Shown piece after piece: positions 15,012-22,087 of a DNA stretch of 28,207 bases (positions are counted from its first letter, which is position 1; every line of letters starts with the position of its first letter). Where the stretch lies: NCBI GenBank assembly GCA_035288225.1, contig DATEAT010000177.1, forward strand, positions 1 through 28,207, read 5' to 3'. The translations under genes and the position numbers were made by a program. The notes beneath the pieces are model-generated. The model saw nothing but the letters and a program-made list of their open reading frames with translations, had not been told where the DNA came from and made no database searches. Source of the stretch: RBG-16-64-43 sp035288225. Lineage in GTDB: Bacteria > Chloroflexota > Anaerolineae > Anaerolineales > RBG-16-64-43.

Positions 15012-15962
15012 TCAACCCGGCACTTCGTTCGCGGCGGCGGACGCCTGCGCACCTTCGCGCTCCGGCCCTTTCGACTCTCGCTGCACAAGCATTACCCCCG
15101 CTACAATCAACCCTGAGCCGGCCCACTGAACCGGAGCGAGATGCTCGCCCAGCAAGGCGACCGCCATGACCGCGGTGAGGGCCGGTTCGAGTGAGGCGAT
15201 GAGTGTGGCAACACTCGCCGGCAGATAGCGCAGCGCCGCCGAGAAGAGCCCATAGCCGAGGAGCGTAGGCACGGCCAATACCAGCAGCCCCACCACCAGG
15301 CGGCTATCGAATCGCACTGCGGGTGACCGCATCGCCAGCGCAAGGATGATAAGCGCGAGGGTGGCGAATACAAACCCGTAGAACAAGCCAGTCCAGGTGC
15401 TCCGAAATCTCCGTGCCGCGACTTTGCCCGTCAGGCTGAAAGCGGCGAATCCCAAGGCCGAAGTCAGTCCAATCACAATGCCGGTCGGCGTCAGTCGATA
15501 GCCCTGGGCCGAGACTCCCACGATGAGCACCACGCCCGCCAGCCCCATCACGATAGCGGCGATCTTCCAGCGGGTGATCGGTTCGTGCAAGAAGGCCCAT
15601 CCACCCAGGGCGGAAACGCCCGGCGCCAGGTAGATCAAGACCGTCGAGAGCGTGGCGCCGTTGTACCCCAGCGAAAGCGCCCACAGGGCATTCATCGCGG
15701 CCAACGATACCCCGCCGTGCAAGAGCAGGAAGGGCACATCGGTCCGCCGAATGTGCAACACGTGAGGCGCCGTTGCGCGCAGCACGAGGAAGAGCACTAA
15801 GACCACGGGCAGATCGCGCCACACCGCCAGGGTGAGCGGCGCGATGCCCAGTCCCTGCATGAGTGTGCGCATGATTATAGCCGTTGTGGCCCAGGTGGCG
15901 GTGCCGATCAGCGCGATGACCACGCCGCGCAGCCGCCCGCCGGCAGAGAGCGCGAGGGTCAT
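15012..15962 (-). CDS. DMT-superfamily (EamA-type) permease, translationally coupled to tilS
   Basis: A 316-residue membrane protein. The start at 15962 (MTLALSAGG) is chosen because it overlaps the tilS stop as ATGA (15962-15959); a longer frame exists but would lie inside tilS. About ten hydrophobic helices in two EamA halves are seen, with LYGFVFATLALIILALAM in the middle and ASVATLIASLEPALTAVMAV plus the family-typical LLGE near the end. The likely role is export or uptake of small metabolites; the substrate is not determined. It has only general family resemblance to the other DMT permease at 12599, so the two are not a recent duplication. Confidence 0.88.
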   Translation of the reverse strand: MTLALSAGGRLRGVVIALIGTATWATTAIIMRTLMQGLGIAPLTLAVWRDLPVVLVLFLVLRATAPHVLHIRRTDVPFLLLHGGVSLAAMNALWALSLGYNGATLSTVLIYLAPGVSALGGWAFLHEPITRWKIAAIVMGLAGVVLIVGVSAQGYRLTPTGIVIGLTSALGFAAFSLTGKVAARRFRSTWTGLFYGFVFATLALIILALAMRSPAVRFDSRLVVGLLVLAVPTLLGYGLFSAALRYLPASVATLIASLEPALTAVMAVALLGEHLAPVQWAGSGLIVAGVMLVQRESKGPEREGAQASAAANEVPG

Positions 15963-17386
15963 TCCGGCCTCGCAATCCATCGCAGATGCAGGGCTCGCTG
16001 CGAGTGGTCGGATAGGCGCACCTCGTGATGGATGCGCAATCCGGGCACCCACACCACGCGCACTTCATCGGCGAGGACGGGTTGGATGCGGCGAAGGAAT
16101 TGCGGCACATGTTGGCGGGCCAGGAAGTCACTCAGGCGCATTTCTTGAGGCGCGCCAAGCGGCCGAATGCGGTCCGCCGGCACGGCTGCCCGCACACAAA
16201 GCGGCAGATGCACCCGATCGAAGTCGATCCATGCACTCCACGCATCCGTGCTGCGTTGCGCCGTGAGGGGCGGAGGAGTCAGATCGAATTCGATGCTTGC
16301 GCCGAACGCCTGAGCCAGGACCCGACCTGGGACAGCCTCGATCCATAACGGCGAAGGAGGTACAGCCCACGATGAGTCGTGGTCGCGGCTCACATACAGA
16401 CGCGGCCCTGCGGAGTAGACGTGGACCGTTTTCATCAGGTGGGCATGCCCGGAGTTCGGCGGGTTAGCCAAGAAACGCGCCAGGCCGAGCACATGACGCA
16501 AAGCAATATCCTCGCGCCCGCCGAGCGCCTGAGCCAGCGCCTCTCGCGCCACTCCTTGCCGCACCGCTTCGGGCAGCTCGGCAAACCCTGCCCGGTCAAT
16601 CCACAGCGTGCCGCCGGCAAGCGGAGTCATGCACTTCTCCGACCCGCGTTCGATGGCGAGCTCCAACAGGCGGCTGTGGGCCGCCATGAGCTGCGCCGTC
16701 TGAACGAGCAGGCGCCGGATGGCCGGATTGTAGGTTTCCAGGTTCGGTAGCAGCTGATGACGGATGCGATTGCGAAGGAATGCGAGGTCTTCGTTGCTGG
16801 GATCGCTGCGCGCAGTAAGGCCCCGCGCCAGGCATGCGCGGGCGCTCTCCTCCCGGGTGAGGCACAGCAGCGGCCGCACCAGGCGCACCCGCCCAGGCGG
16901 CACCTCGCGCTGTACCTGGTGCAAATCGACGGCGGGCAGCATACCGCGCAACCCGGAGACGCCCGTGCCGCGCAACAAATGCAGCAGGACGGTCTCCGCC
17001 TGGTCATCCGCCGTGTGGCCCACGGCCACAGTGCGGCATCCGCACTCGAGCGCCGTTGCCGTTAGGAACTGGTAGCGCATGCGCCTGGCTGCCTCTTCCA
17101 GCGAGCGGTGCTCGCGATGGGCAGCCCCGGCAACATCCGCTTTGTGATGATGGAACTCACCCCCCCACGCTGCGATCATCTGACCAACTCCGCGCGCATC
17201 ATCGGCGCTCTCCGCGCGGAGTGAATGGTCCAGGTGAGCCGCGATCGGCACGTAGCCCAGCTCCTTAAGGAGCGCGTACAGCGCCAGGCTGTCGGGGCCG
17301 CCCGAGAGACCGACCACCACGCGCTCGCCTGGCTCGAGCAGTTGGTGTTCGGCAATGAAATGCGCAACTCGGGTGTTGATATCCAC
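15959..17386 (-). CDS. tilS: tRNA(Ile)-lysidine synthetase
   Basis: A 475-residue protein. It carries the PP-loop ATP pyrophosphatase motif SGGPDS at residues 28-33, AAHLDHSLRAES and the downstream GHTADDQAETVLLHLLRGTG, all typical of TilS. RPLLCLTREE and DPSNEDLAFLRNRIRHQLLP are further TilS-specific segments. A C-terminal TilS-like domain follows (RIRPLGAPQEMRLSDFLARQHVP). The enzyme attaches lysine to C34 of the CAU anticodon of tRNA-Ile2 so that it reads AUA. I prefer the GTG at 17386 (VDINTRVAHF) because it gives the usual length and because TATAAT ends 6 bases before it. A longer frame to 17668 contains low-complexity sequence and is unlikely. It heads the operon with the permease and the PhoU-like gene. 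Confidence 0.93.
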   Translation of the reverse strand: MDINTRVAHFIAEHQLLEPGERVVVGLSGGPDSLALYALLKELGYVPIAAHLDHSLRAESADDARGVGQMIAAWGGEFHHHKADVAGAAHREHRSLEEAARRMRYQFLTATALECGCRTVAVGHTADDQAETVLLHLLRGTGVSGLRGMLPAVDLHQVQREVPPGRVRLVRPLLCLTREESARACLARGLTARSDPSNEDLAFLRNRIRHQLLPNLETYNPAIRRLLVQTAQLMAAHSRLLELAIERGSEKCMTPLAGGTLWIDRAGFAELPEAVRQGVAREALAQALGGREDIALRHVLGLARFLANPPNSGHAHLMKTVHVYSAGPRLYVSRDHDSSWAVPPSPLWIEAVPGRVLAQAFGASIEFDLTPPPLTAQRSTDAWSAWIDFDRVHLPLCVRAAVPADRIRPLGAPQEMRLSDFLARQHVPQFLRRIQPVLADEVRVVWVPGLRIHHEVRLSDHSQRALHLRWIARPE

Positions 17387-17398
17387 CCGGACATTATA
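17386..17398 (-). promoter_or_regulatory. -10 box placed for a leaderless tilS message
   Basis: On the minus strand a perfect TATAAT (17398-17393) is followed by six bases and the GTG start of tilS. Transcription would begin at or next to the start codon, and no ribosome site is present. No convincing -35 is seen at 16-18 bases spacing. Confidence 0.45.
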
Positions 17399-17522
17399 TC
17401 GGTGCGTGGGGTCGCCAGGACCGAACGAGACATGGGGGAACGCGTGAGGGCCCCGCCGCCCATGGCAGGCCGCCACAGACGTGTACGTTGCCCGCATTAT
17501 CGCCTTGCGTCCGGCGCGTGGA

Positions 17523-18686
17523 TCAATCGGTCGAGGACGTCTCGTCGATGGCGATGCGCGGCTTGCGCCCGGTTCGCTTGCGACGTGGGCTGCGCGCGGG
17601 GGCGGGGACAATCCGCCCCGCACGGTGGGCCGCCTCGCCGGCTGAGACGCCGTAGGTGGCCAGCGCATCCACCAATTGGCGGACGTCGGTTTGCGGTGCG
17701 TAGATTCTGCGGGTGGTCTCGATCGAGGCGTGGCCGAGCAGCGCCTGCAGCAGTCCCAGATCCATCCCTTCGTCGCGCAGCGATTGTGCGCGGAAATGGC
17801 GGAACGCGTGCGGCCCGCTGCCCGACTTGAGCCCGAGGGCGCGCGCGGCCTCGGCCACTACTCGCCACAACGTCGTACGCGAAAGGCGATGGAGGCGCGC
17901 TCGCCCGTGGCTGACGAAGAGCGGCACCCCGCGGCTCCCGGGCCGCGCCGTGACGCGTTCTCCCTGGCGTTCCCTTTCGGCCAGATATTGGCGGATCGCC
18001 TGCTGTGCCTCCTGAGTGAAGATCAACATCCGTCGCTTGCCGCCCTTGCCAGTCACTTCCACCGTAGTACTGTAGCCCTGGTCCACAGCCTGGCAATTGA
18101 GCTGAGTGACCTCGCTGGCCCGTCCGGCCGAGGAATAGAGGGTGTGCACGATGGCGCGGTTGCGCAAGAGCACCAGGCGGGACTGGCGGTCGGCCGCGGT
18201 TTTCCCGGAGGGCAGCGGGACGCCATCATAGAAGGAAAGGATGGAGGCCAGGTTGGGGTCCGGGCGGCGCGGTGCATAGCGCAACACGCCTCCGCGCGTC
18301 TCTTCCGACAGCTTCTGACGCGCCGCGTCCAGCCGGAAGGAGGGGTCGAGTTTGCCGCGCGCATACAGCCAGCCCAAGTAGCGTTTGGCCGCGGCGATGT
18401 ACAGTGCCATGGTCGCCGCGGAGTAGTGCTTCTGGCCGAGGAGCCAATCCAGAAACGCGACCAGCACATCATCCTTGATGACGCGGGCCGCCATCATGCC
18501 GGCTCGCGGCGTGCCATGGTAACGCGTCTCGTTGGCACAGCGCTGCAGAGCGACCAGCGCCCAGTGATAGTTCTCCCGCGTTCGCGGAGATTTGAGCGCC
18601 TTGCTCAAGAACTCGTCGGCGAATTCCGGCAACGGCGGTTTCGGGCTGGCATTGTTGCCCGAGGTTGCGGGTTGGGTTTGGGTCAT
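17523..18686 (-). CDS. Tyrosine recombinase (XerC/XerD-like integrase)
   Basis: A 387-residue protein if started at 18686 (MTQTQPATSG); the start is not well fixed because no clear ribosome site is seen. An N-terminal SAM-like DNA-binding domain (residues about 20-115) is followed by the catalytic domain with all active-site residues: Arg189 (SAGRASEV), Lys214 (TGKGGKRR), His293 and Arg296 (HAFRHFR), His319 (LLGHASIETT) and the nucleophile Tyr329 (RRIYAP). Such enzymes cut and rejoin DNA for chromosome dimer resolution or for element integration. A basic tail (SPRRKRTGRKPR) extends about 50 residues beyond the usual XerC/D end. No attachment repeats, transposon ends or phage genes are visible around it, so I cannot say whether it is a housekeeping Xer or a stray integrase. 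Confidence 0.88.
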   Translation of the reverse strand: MTQTQPATSGNNASPKPPLPEFADEFLSKALKSPRTRENYHWALVALQRCANETRYHGTPRAGMMAARVIKDDVLVAFLDWLLGQKHYSAATMALYIAAAKRYLGWLYARGKLDPSFRLDAARQKLSEETRGGVLRYAPRRPDPNLASILSFYDGVPLPSGKTAADRQSRLVLLRNRAIVHTLYSSAGRASEVTQLNCQAVDQGYSTTVEVTGKGGKRRMLIFTQEAQQAIRQYLAERERQGERVTARPGSRGVPLFVSHGRARLHRLSRTTLWRVVAEAARALGLKSGSGPHAFRHFRAQSLRDEGMDLGLLQALLGHASIETTRRIYAPQTDVRQLVDALATYGVSAGEAAHRAGRIVPAPARSPRRKRTGRKPRIAIDETSSTD

Positions 18687-18750
18687 GGCACAGGCATTGC
18701 CGGGTCGTCGCCGGCGCCAACCGGCGCGATGGCTTGGCTGTCTCAAACTA

Positions 18751-19104
18751 TCAAGCGGCGCGCAGGCTGTCGTACAGATCGGTCGTCCGCGCGCTCATGA
18801 TGAAGTCGTTCTTGTGCAGCCCGCGAATCTTGTGGGTCCACCAGGTGACCGTGACCTTGCCGTATTCCGTGAGCAGCGCCGGATGGTGCCCCTGGGATTC
18901 GGCCAACTCGCCGATGCGCCTCGTGAAATCCAACGCCTCGACGAAATTCTTGAACTTGAAAACCCTCTCAAGACGTTTGATCCCCTCCACCTCGATGACA
19001 TTCCAACCGGGAGTCTCCCTGCCCAGTTCAGAGATTTCGCGCACGTCCAAGGGCGGCTCGCCGCCGCGACACGGAACGCACATCATCTGAGTCAATTCGC
19101 TCAT
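18751..19104 (-). CDS. phhB: Pterin-4a-carbinolamine dehydratase
   Basis: A 117-residue protein with start at 19104 (MSELTQMMCVPCRGG), behind GAGGTG. The family signature is complete: E-x3-His73-His74-Pro75, a tyrosine six residues on, then His91 and Asp100 at the proper spacing. CVPCRGGEPPL at the N-terminus is a frequent extension in bacterial members. The enzyme dehydrates 4a-hydroxytetrahydrobiopterin during recycling of the pterin cofactor of aromatic amino acid hydroxylases. Many bacteria carry it without such hydroxylases, where it has been linked to molybdopterin or folate metabolism. It lies 64 bases upstream of the recombinase on the same strand, which is probably chance. Confidence 0.93.
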   Translation of the reverse strand: MSELTQMMCVPCRGGEPPLDVREISELGRETPGWNVIEVEGIKRLERVFKFKNFVEALDFTRRIGELAESQGHHPALLTEYGKVTVTWWTHKIRGLHKNDFIMSARTTDLYDSLRAA

Positions 19105-19283
19105 CTCACACCTCACCCATACCGTCCCGACTTCCCGCTCCCGCGGCAAGCTCGACAGCACTTCAGCCGGCCCGATCTCTGGTGAACGGCTCCACGGACT
19201 ATTCTAAGCCCGCGGCGGGAGGCCGCAAGGGAAGTCCTCGCCTACGACAACTAGCCTGCGGGCGCGCCTTCCGACGGCTCGTC
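19105..19283. other. Intergenic stretch without a supported gene
   Basis: First part of a 459-base gap between phhB and the S1-domain gene. Open frames here lack ribosome sites and have no recognisable protein. A short inverted repeat (GCGGC...GCCGC near 19211-19225) is the only structure I see before the S1-gene promoter. Confidence 0.5.
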
Positions 19284-19312
19284 TTGCGCCTCTGCTTGCG
19301 CTGGGGTAAAAT
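19284..19312 (+). promoter_or_regulatory. Promoter of the S1-domain protein gene
   Basis: -35 TTGCGC (19284-19289), a 17-base spacer and -10 TAAAAT (19307-19312). Transcription should begin near 19319, giving a leader of about 245 bases before the start at 19564. Confidence 0.6.
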
Positions 19313-19318
19313 GCGGCT

Positions 19319-19563
19319 TCGCAAGGCTATTAACAACGGGGGGCTTCCCAACGCCACGCGGTGGTACGGAGCCCCTGGTTCATGCCAAGCCCAGTCCGTG
19401 CGAGCCCCTTCCGGCGTCCTCGACTGAATGGAGCGGACCTTTGCCTGAGCCCAGACCCCGCTTTGGGGCGGTTGCCGGTATGCCCGGCGCGCTTGGGTCC
19501 GGTCGGTCCTTCTCGGCAGCGGTCGCGTCTGCTGAGCTCGCGCTTGTGTAAATGGAGAGGTAC
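19319..19563 (+). promoter_or_regulatory. Long, potentially structured 5' leader of the S1-domain gene
   Basis: About 245 untranslated bases lie between the predicted transcription start and the coding start. A nested hairpin is visible: GGGGCT (19340-19345) with AGCCCC (19370-19375), enclosing CCAC/GTGG (19354-19364). Further on CCCC/GGGG (19456-19468) can pair. I do not recognise a known riboswitch class. S1 genes are often autoregulated through their leaders, which would fit, but this is inference. Confidence 0.4.
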
Positions 19564-20295
19564 ATGCCAAAAGAGAATCCAACCTCAGGGGCCGCCCGTG
19601 CGCTCAGCGAGCTCAAAGAGAAGATGCCGCTGGAAGGCACGGTCTCGCGCATCGATCTATCCGGCGCCTTCATCGATGTCGGCGTCGAACGCGAGGGCTT
19701 CGCGCACATCTCGGCGCTTGCCGAACAGCACGTCAATCGCGTGGAGGACGTGCTCAAAGTCGGGCAGAAGGTGAGCGTCTGGGTGCGCAAGGTGGATGCC
19801 GCCCACGGGCGGCTGGAGCTCACGCTCGTCAAACCGCTCGAGGTCGAATGGAATGAGATCAAGAAGGGCTCGGTGGTGCCGGGCAAAGTGGTGCGGCTTG
19901 AGAAGTTCGGCGCCTTCGTGGAGATCGGCGCAGAAAGGCCCGGGCTGATCCACATCAGCGAGCTGGCCAACGGTTACGTGAAGGACCCGGCCGAGGTGGT
20001 CAAGGTCGGAGATGCGATTGAGGTGATGGTGCTCGGCGTCGACCACAAGAAGAAGCAGATCCAACTCAGCCTCAAGGCGCTCGAGACACGCACCGCCAAG
20101 GAAGTGGAAGAAGAGCAGAAGACCGAAGAGCCGTCGCTGACCGCGATGCAGGCGGCCTTCCTTAAGGCGCAGGGGTCGTCCGAGGCAACGCTGGCCTCCG
20201 CCGCCGACCGCCCGGGGCGCGGTTCCTCGGCCAAGATCCGGCGTGAGCAGGAAGAAATCCTCTCGCGCACGCTACAAGGGTCAACCCGCAAGTAA
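19564..20295 (+). CDS. RNA-binding protein with two S1 domains
   Basis: A 243-residue protein starting at ATG 19564 (MPKENPTSG) behind GGAGAGG; an in-frame ATG 12 bases upstream overlaps that site and is rejected. The first S1 domain spans about residues 22-92 (GTVSRIDLSGAFIDVGVERE, GFAHIS, LKVGQKVSVWVRKVD). The second spans about 104-178 (GSVVPGKVVRLEKFGAFVEI, GLIHISEL, VKVGDAIEVMVLGVD). Both have the oligonucleotide-binding-fold pattern of ribosomal protein S1. Full-length S1 has four to six domains, so this is a short S1-like protein that may act in mRNA binding or in place of S1 in this lineage. The C-terminus is charged and probably disordered. It has its own promoter, a long leader and a clear terminator, so it is a single-gene unit. 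Confidence 0.9.
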   Translation: MPKENPTSGAARALSELKEKMPLEGTVSRIDLSGAFIDVGVEREGFAHISALAEQHVNRVEDVLKVGQKVSVWVRKVDAAHGRLELTLVKPLEVEWNEIKKGSVVPGKVVRLEKFGAFVEIGAERPGLIHISELANGYVKDPAEVVKVGDAIEVMVLGVDHKKKQIQLSLKALETRTAKEVEEEQKTEEPSLTAMQAAFLKAQGSSEATLASAADRPGRGSSAKIRREQEEILSRTLQGSTRK

Positions 20296-20322
20296 GATCA
20301 CCCGGGAGACCGTTCGAATCAC

Positions 20323-20351
20323 AAGGGCGAGCCGGGGCTCGCCCTTTGTTT
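20323..20351 (+). terminator. Rho-independent terminator of the S1-domain gene
   Basis: AAGGGCGAGC (20323-20332) pairs with GCTCGCCCTT (20337-20346) around a CGGG loop and is followed by TGTTT. It lies 28 bases past the stop codon. Confidence 0.88.
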
Positions 20352-20394
20352 CATCACTCCAACGACGACCGCGGCGCCGGTACGCCCGGCGAGG

Positions 20395-20637
20395 CTACAT
20401 TTCCTCTTCCTCGTCCTCCCAGGCTTCCTCGTCTTCTTCCTCTTCTTCTAGATCCTCTTCCTCGTCTTCCCATTCCTCATCGAATTCCTCGTCTTCCCAT
20501 TCTTCCTGGGCAGGCGTGGCTTCGCTTTGAGAATAGGTAAGGCAGCCCGCATCGGGGTCTAGTTCGACGGCGGCGGCGCCGCAGTATCCGTCTTCAAGAA
20601 AGACGCAGTCCATGTAGCGACAGCGGATTCTTGGCAT
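20395..20637 (-). CDS. Small Cys-rich (DUF1540-like) protein with a Glu/Asp/Trp repeat tail
   Basis: An 80-residue protein with start at 20637 and a strong GAGGAGGGG upstream, so it is a real gene despite its low complexity. Residues 6-32 carry four cysteines (C6-x4-C11-x7-C19-x12-C32) in the pattern RCRYMDC...DGYC...GC, resembling the small metal-binding DUF1540 family. Residues about 45-80 are almost only E, D and W. Two near-identical 9-residue units (EEWEDEEFD and EEWEDEEED) are encoded by a 27-base tandem repeat. The tail is highly acidic and should be disordered; it could mimic nucleic acid or bind metal or basic proteins, but no function is known to me. Confidence 0.8.
   Translation of the reverse strand: MPRIRCRYMDCVFLEDGYCGAAAVELDPDAGCLTYSQSEATPAQEEWEDEEFDEEWEDEEEDLEEEEEDEEAWEDEEEEM
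20458..20502. repeat. 27-base-period coding tandem repeat in a pyrimidine/purine tract
   Basis: An identical 18-base word, TTCCTCGTCTTCCCATTC, occurs at 20458-20475 and 20485-20502, offset by exactly 27 bases (nine codons). It lies inside a long C/T-rich plus-strand tract (about 20400-20507) encoding the acidic tail on the minus strand. Confidence 0.75.
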
Positions 20638-20661
20638 GTCCCCTCCTCGATCTGGGGTGTA

Positions 20662-20691
20662 TTTCTACCATGATGGGGGCCAGGCTGCCAA
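20662..20691 (-). promoter_or_regulatory. Possible promoter of the DUF1540-like gene
   Basis: On the minus strand TTGGCA (20691-20686), an 18-base spacer and TAGAAA (20667-20662) lie about 25 bases before the start codon. The match is fair, not strong. The rest of the 164-base gap to moeA shows nothing else I can support. Confidence 0.35.
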
Positions 20692-20801
20692 CTCGACCGC
20701 AAGAGCTGTTCGTGAGGCTCCTGCGTGCTGCGCATGCCCCGCACGGTGGCCGGGTGCGCCGTAAATCATATCATCCTTCGCGCGGCTCACGCTCTGGGCC
20801 G

Positions 20802-22043
20802 CTACTCCTCGAGCAGCCAGGCCTCCAGGTGCGCCCCGGCCGCAACCTCGCGCACCCCGCTTGGGATAATCACCAGGCCGTTGGCCGCCGCCAGCGATGA
20901 GAGAACCGAGGAGGCCTGCTTCTCCAGCACGCGGGCCTGAAACTCGCGGCCCTCCCGGCGAACCTGGGCGCGCAAATAAGACTCGCGCCCGTCGGAGGTC
21001 ACGGCCTCCTCGAGCGTGACCGAGACCCGCGGCAGCTCGCGCGGGCTGCGACCTTCCAAGGCACGCATCGCCGCGTGCGCGAACAACTCGAAAGTCACGA
21101 AGGACGACACCGGGTTGCCCGGCAATCCCAGAATCGGAACATCGCGGTAACGCCCGAAGGCCAACGGCTTACCCGGGCGCAGATCGACCCGCCAAAACTC
21201 GAGGGCCCCGTTCTGTTCGATGGCCGCCCGCACCAGGTCGAACGCGCCGACGGAAACGCCCGCCGAGGTGATGATGAGATCTGCCCCATCACGCAGCGCC
21301 CAGTCCAAGCGGGTGACGATCTCTTGCAGGTCGTCCCGGGCAATGCCCAGGTCGACGGCAACACCACCCGCTCGGCGTACCATGGCGACCAGCATGATGG
21401 CGTTGCTCTCGTAGATTTGGCCGTGGCGCAGGCTGGACCCCGGCTCGACCAATTCGTCTCCGGTGGAAAGGACCGCGACGCGCGGCCGCCGAAAAGCCAA
21501 CACCTGGCTGCGCCCGAGGGCCGCCAGCAGGGCAACCTCCTGCGGGCGCAGGGAGGTGCCGCGCGCCAGCACCAGGCTGCCGGCGCGCACGTCAAGCCCG
21601 GCCTGGCGCACGTTAGCACCTGGGGTTGTGGCCTCGCGCACCAGCACCTGCGCGGGCAGGGGCGCGCCCATGCTGGTGCGCTTGAAGGTCGTGGCCTCGA
21701 TCGGCACGATAGCGTCAGCGCCTGGCGGCACGGGGGCTCCGGTCATGATGCGTGCCGCCTGCCCCTCCGCCAGGTAGGTCGTGTGAGCGGCGCCGGCCGG
21801 GATGTCGCCCGCCACCGGCAATCGCACCGGCGCCGAGGCCGAGGCTGAGGCAACGTCGCTCGCCCGCACGGCGAAGCCATCCACCGACGAATTGGCGAAA
21901 GGCGGCAGGTCGATCGCGGCGTTGACATCTTCGCCCAGCACACGTCCATCGGCCTCGCCGATCGGCACCTTCTCGAGGGGCAAGGGCCGGAAGCGCTCGA
22001 ACAACCGTCGGCGGGCTTCGGCAATGCTCATCAGGTCATTCAT
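20802..22043 (-). CDS. moeA: Molybdopterin molybdenumtransferase MoeA
   Basis: A 413-residue protein, the usual MoeA length. Family motifs appear in order: PPFANSSVDGFAVRASD near residue 47, IMTGAPVPPGADAIVPIE near 98-115, VAVLSTGDELVEPG near 190, ITSAGVSVGAFDLV near 265 and LPGNPVSSFVTFELF near 310. MoeA inserts molybdate into adenylylated molybdopterin in the last step of molybdenum cofactor synthesis, in the cytoplasm. The start at 22043 (MNDLMSIAEARRR) has only a distant GGAGAG; an in-frame ATG four codons later is possible. No other molybdenum cofactor genes are nearby; it lies 44 bases after the Rel gene on the same strand and may be read from that promoter. Confidence 0.95.
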   Translation of the reverse strand: MNDLMSIAEARRRLFERFRPLPLEKVPIGEADGRVLGEDVNAAIDLPPFANSSVDGFAVRASDVASASASAPVRLPVAGDIPAGAAHTTYLAEGQAARIMTGAPVPPGADAIVPIEATTFKRTSMGAPLPAQVLVREATTPGANVRQAGLDVRAGSLVLARGTSLRPQEVALLAALGRSQVLAFRRPRVAVLSTGDELVEPGSSLRHGQIYESNAIMLVAMVRRAGGVAVDLGIARDDLQEIVTRLDWALRDGADLIITSAGVSVGAFDLVRAAIEQNGALEFWRVDLRPGKPLAFGRYRDVPILGLPGNPVSSFVTFELFAHAAMRALEGRSPRELPRVSVTLEEAVTSDGRESYLRAQVRREGREFQARVLEKQASSVLSSLAAANGLVIIPSGVREVAAGAHLEAWLLEE

Positions 22044-22087
22044 GAGGGCCAGGGTCTCTCTCCATGGATCCTTGTTCCGGCGGCGGA

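Noticed and set aside
17387..17668. N-terminal extension of tilS to an ATG at 17668
   Set aside because: The extra 94 residues are Arg/Pro-rich low-complexity sequence, run into the recombinase gene and have no TilS homology; the GTG at 17386 gives the normal length.
17523..18686. The tyrosine recombinase as a sign of a mobile island
   Set aside because: There are no flanking repeats, tRNA target, phage genes or visible base-composition change, and neighbours on both sides are housekeeping genes.
19182..19427. An 81-codon plus-strand frame in the gap before the S1 gene
   Set aside because: It spans the predicted promoter, has no ribosome site, and its sequence is Arg-rich like a random frame in GC-rich DNA.
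20311..20325. GTTCGAATC, like the T-loop of a tRNA
   Set aside because: No acceptor, D-arm or anticodon arm can be folded around it; it lies in the short gap before the S1-gene terminator.
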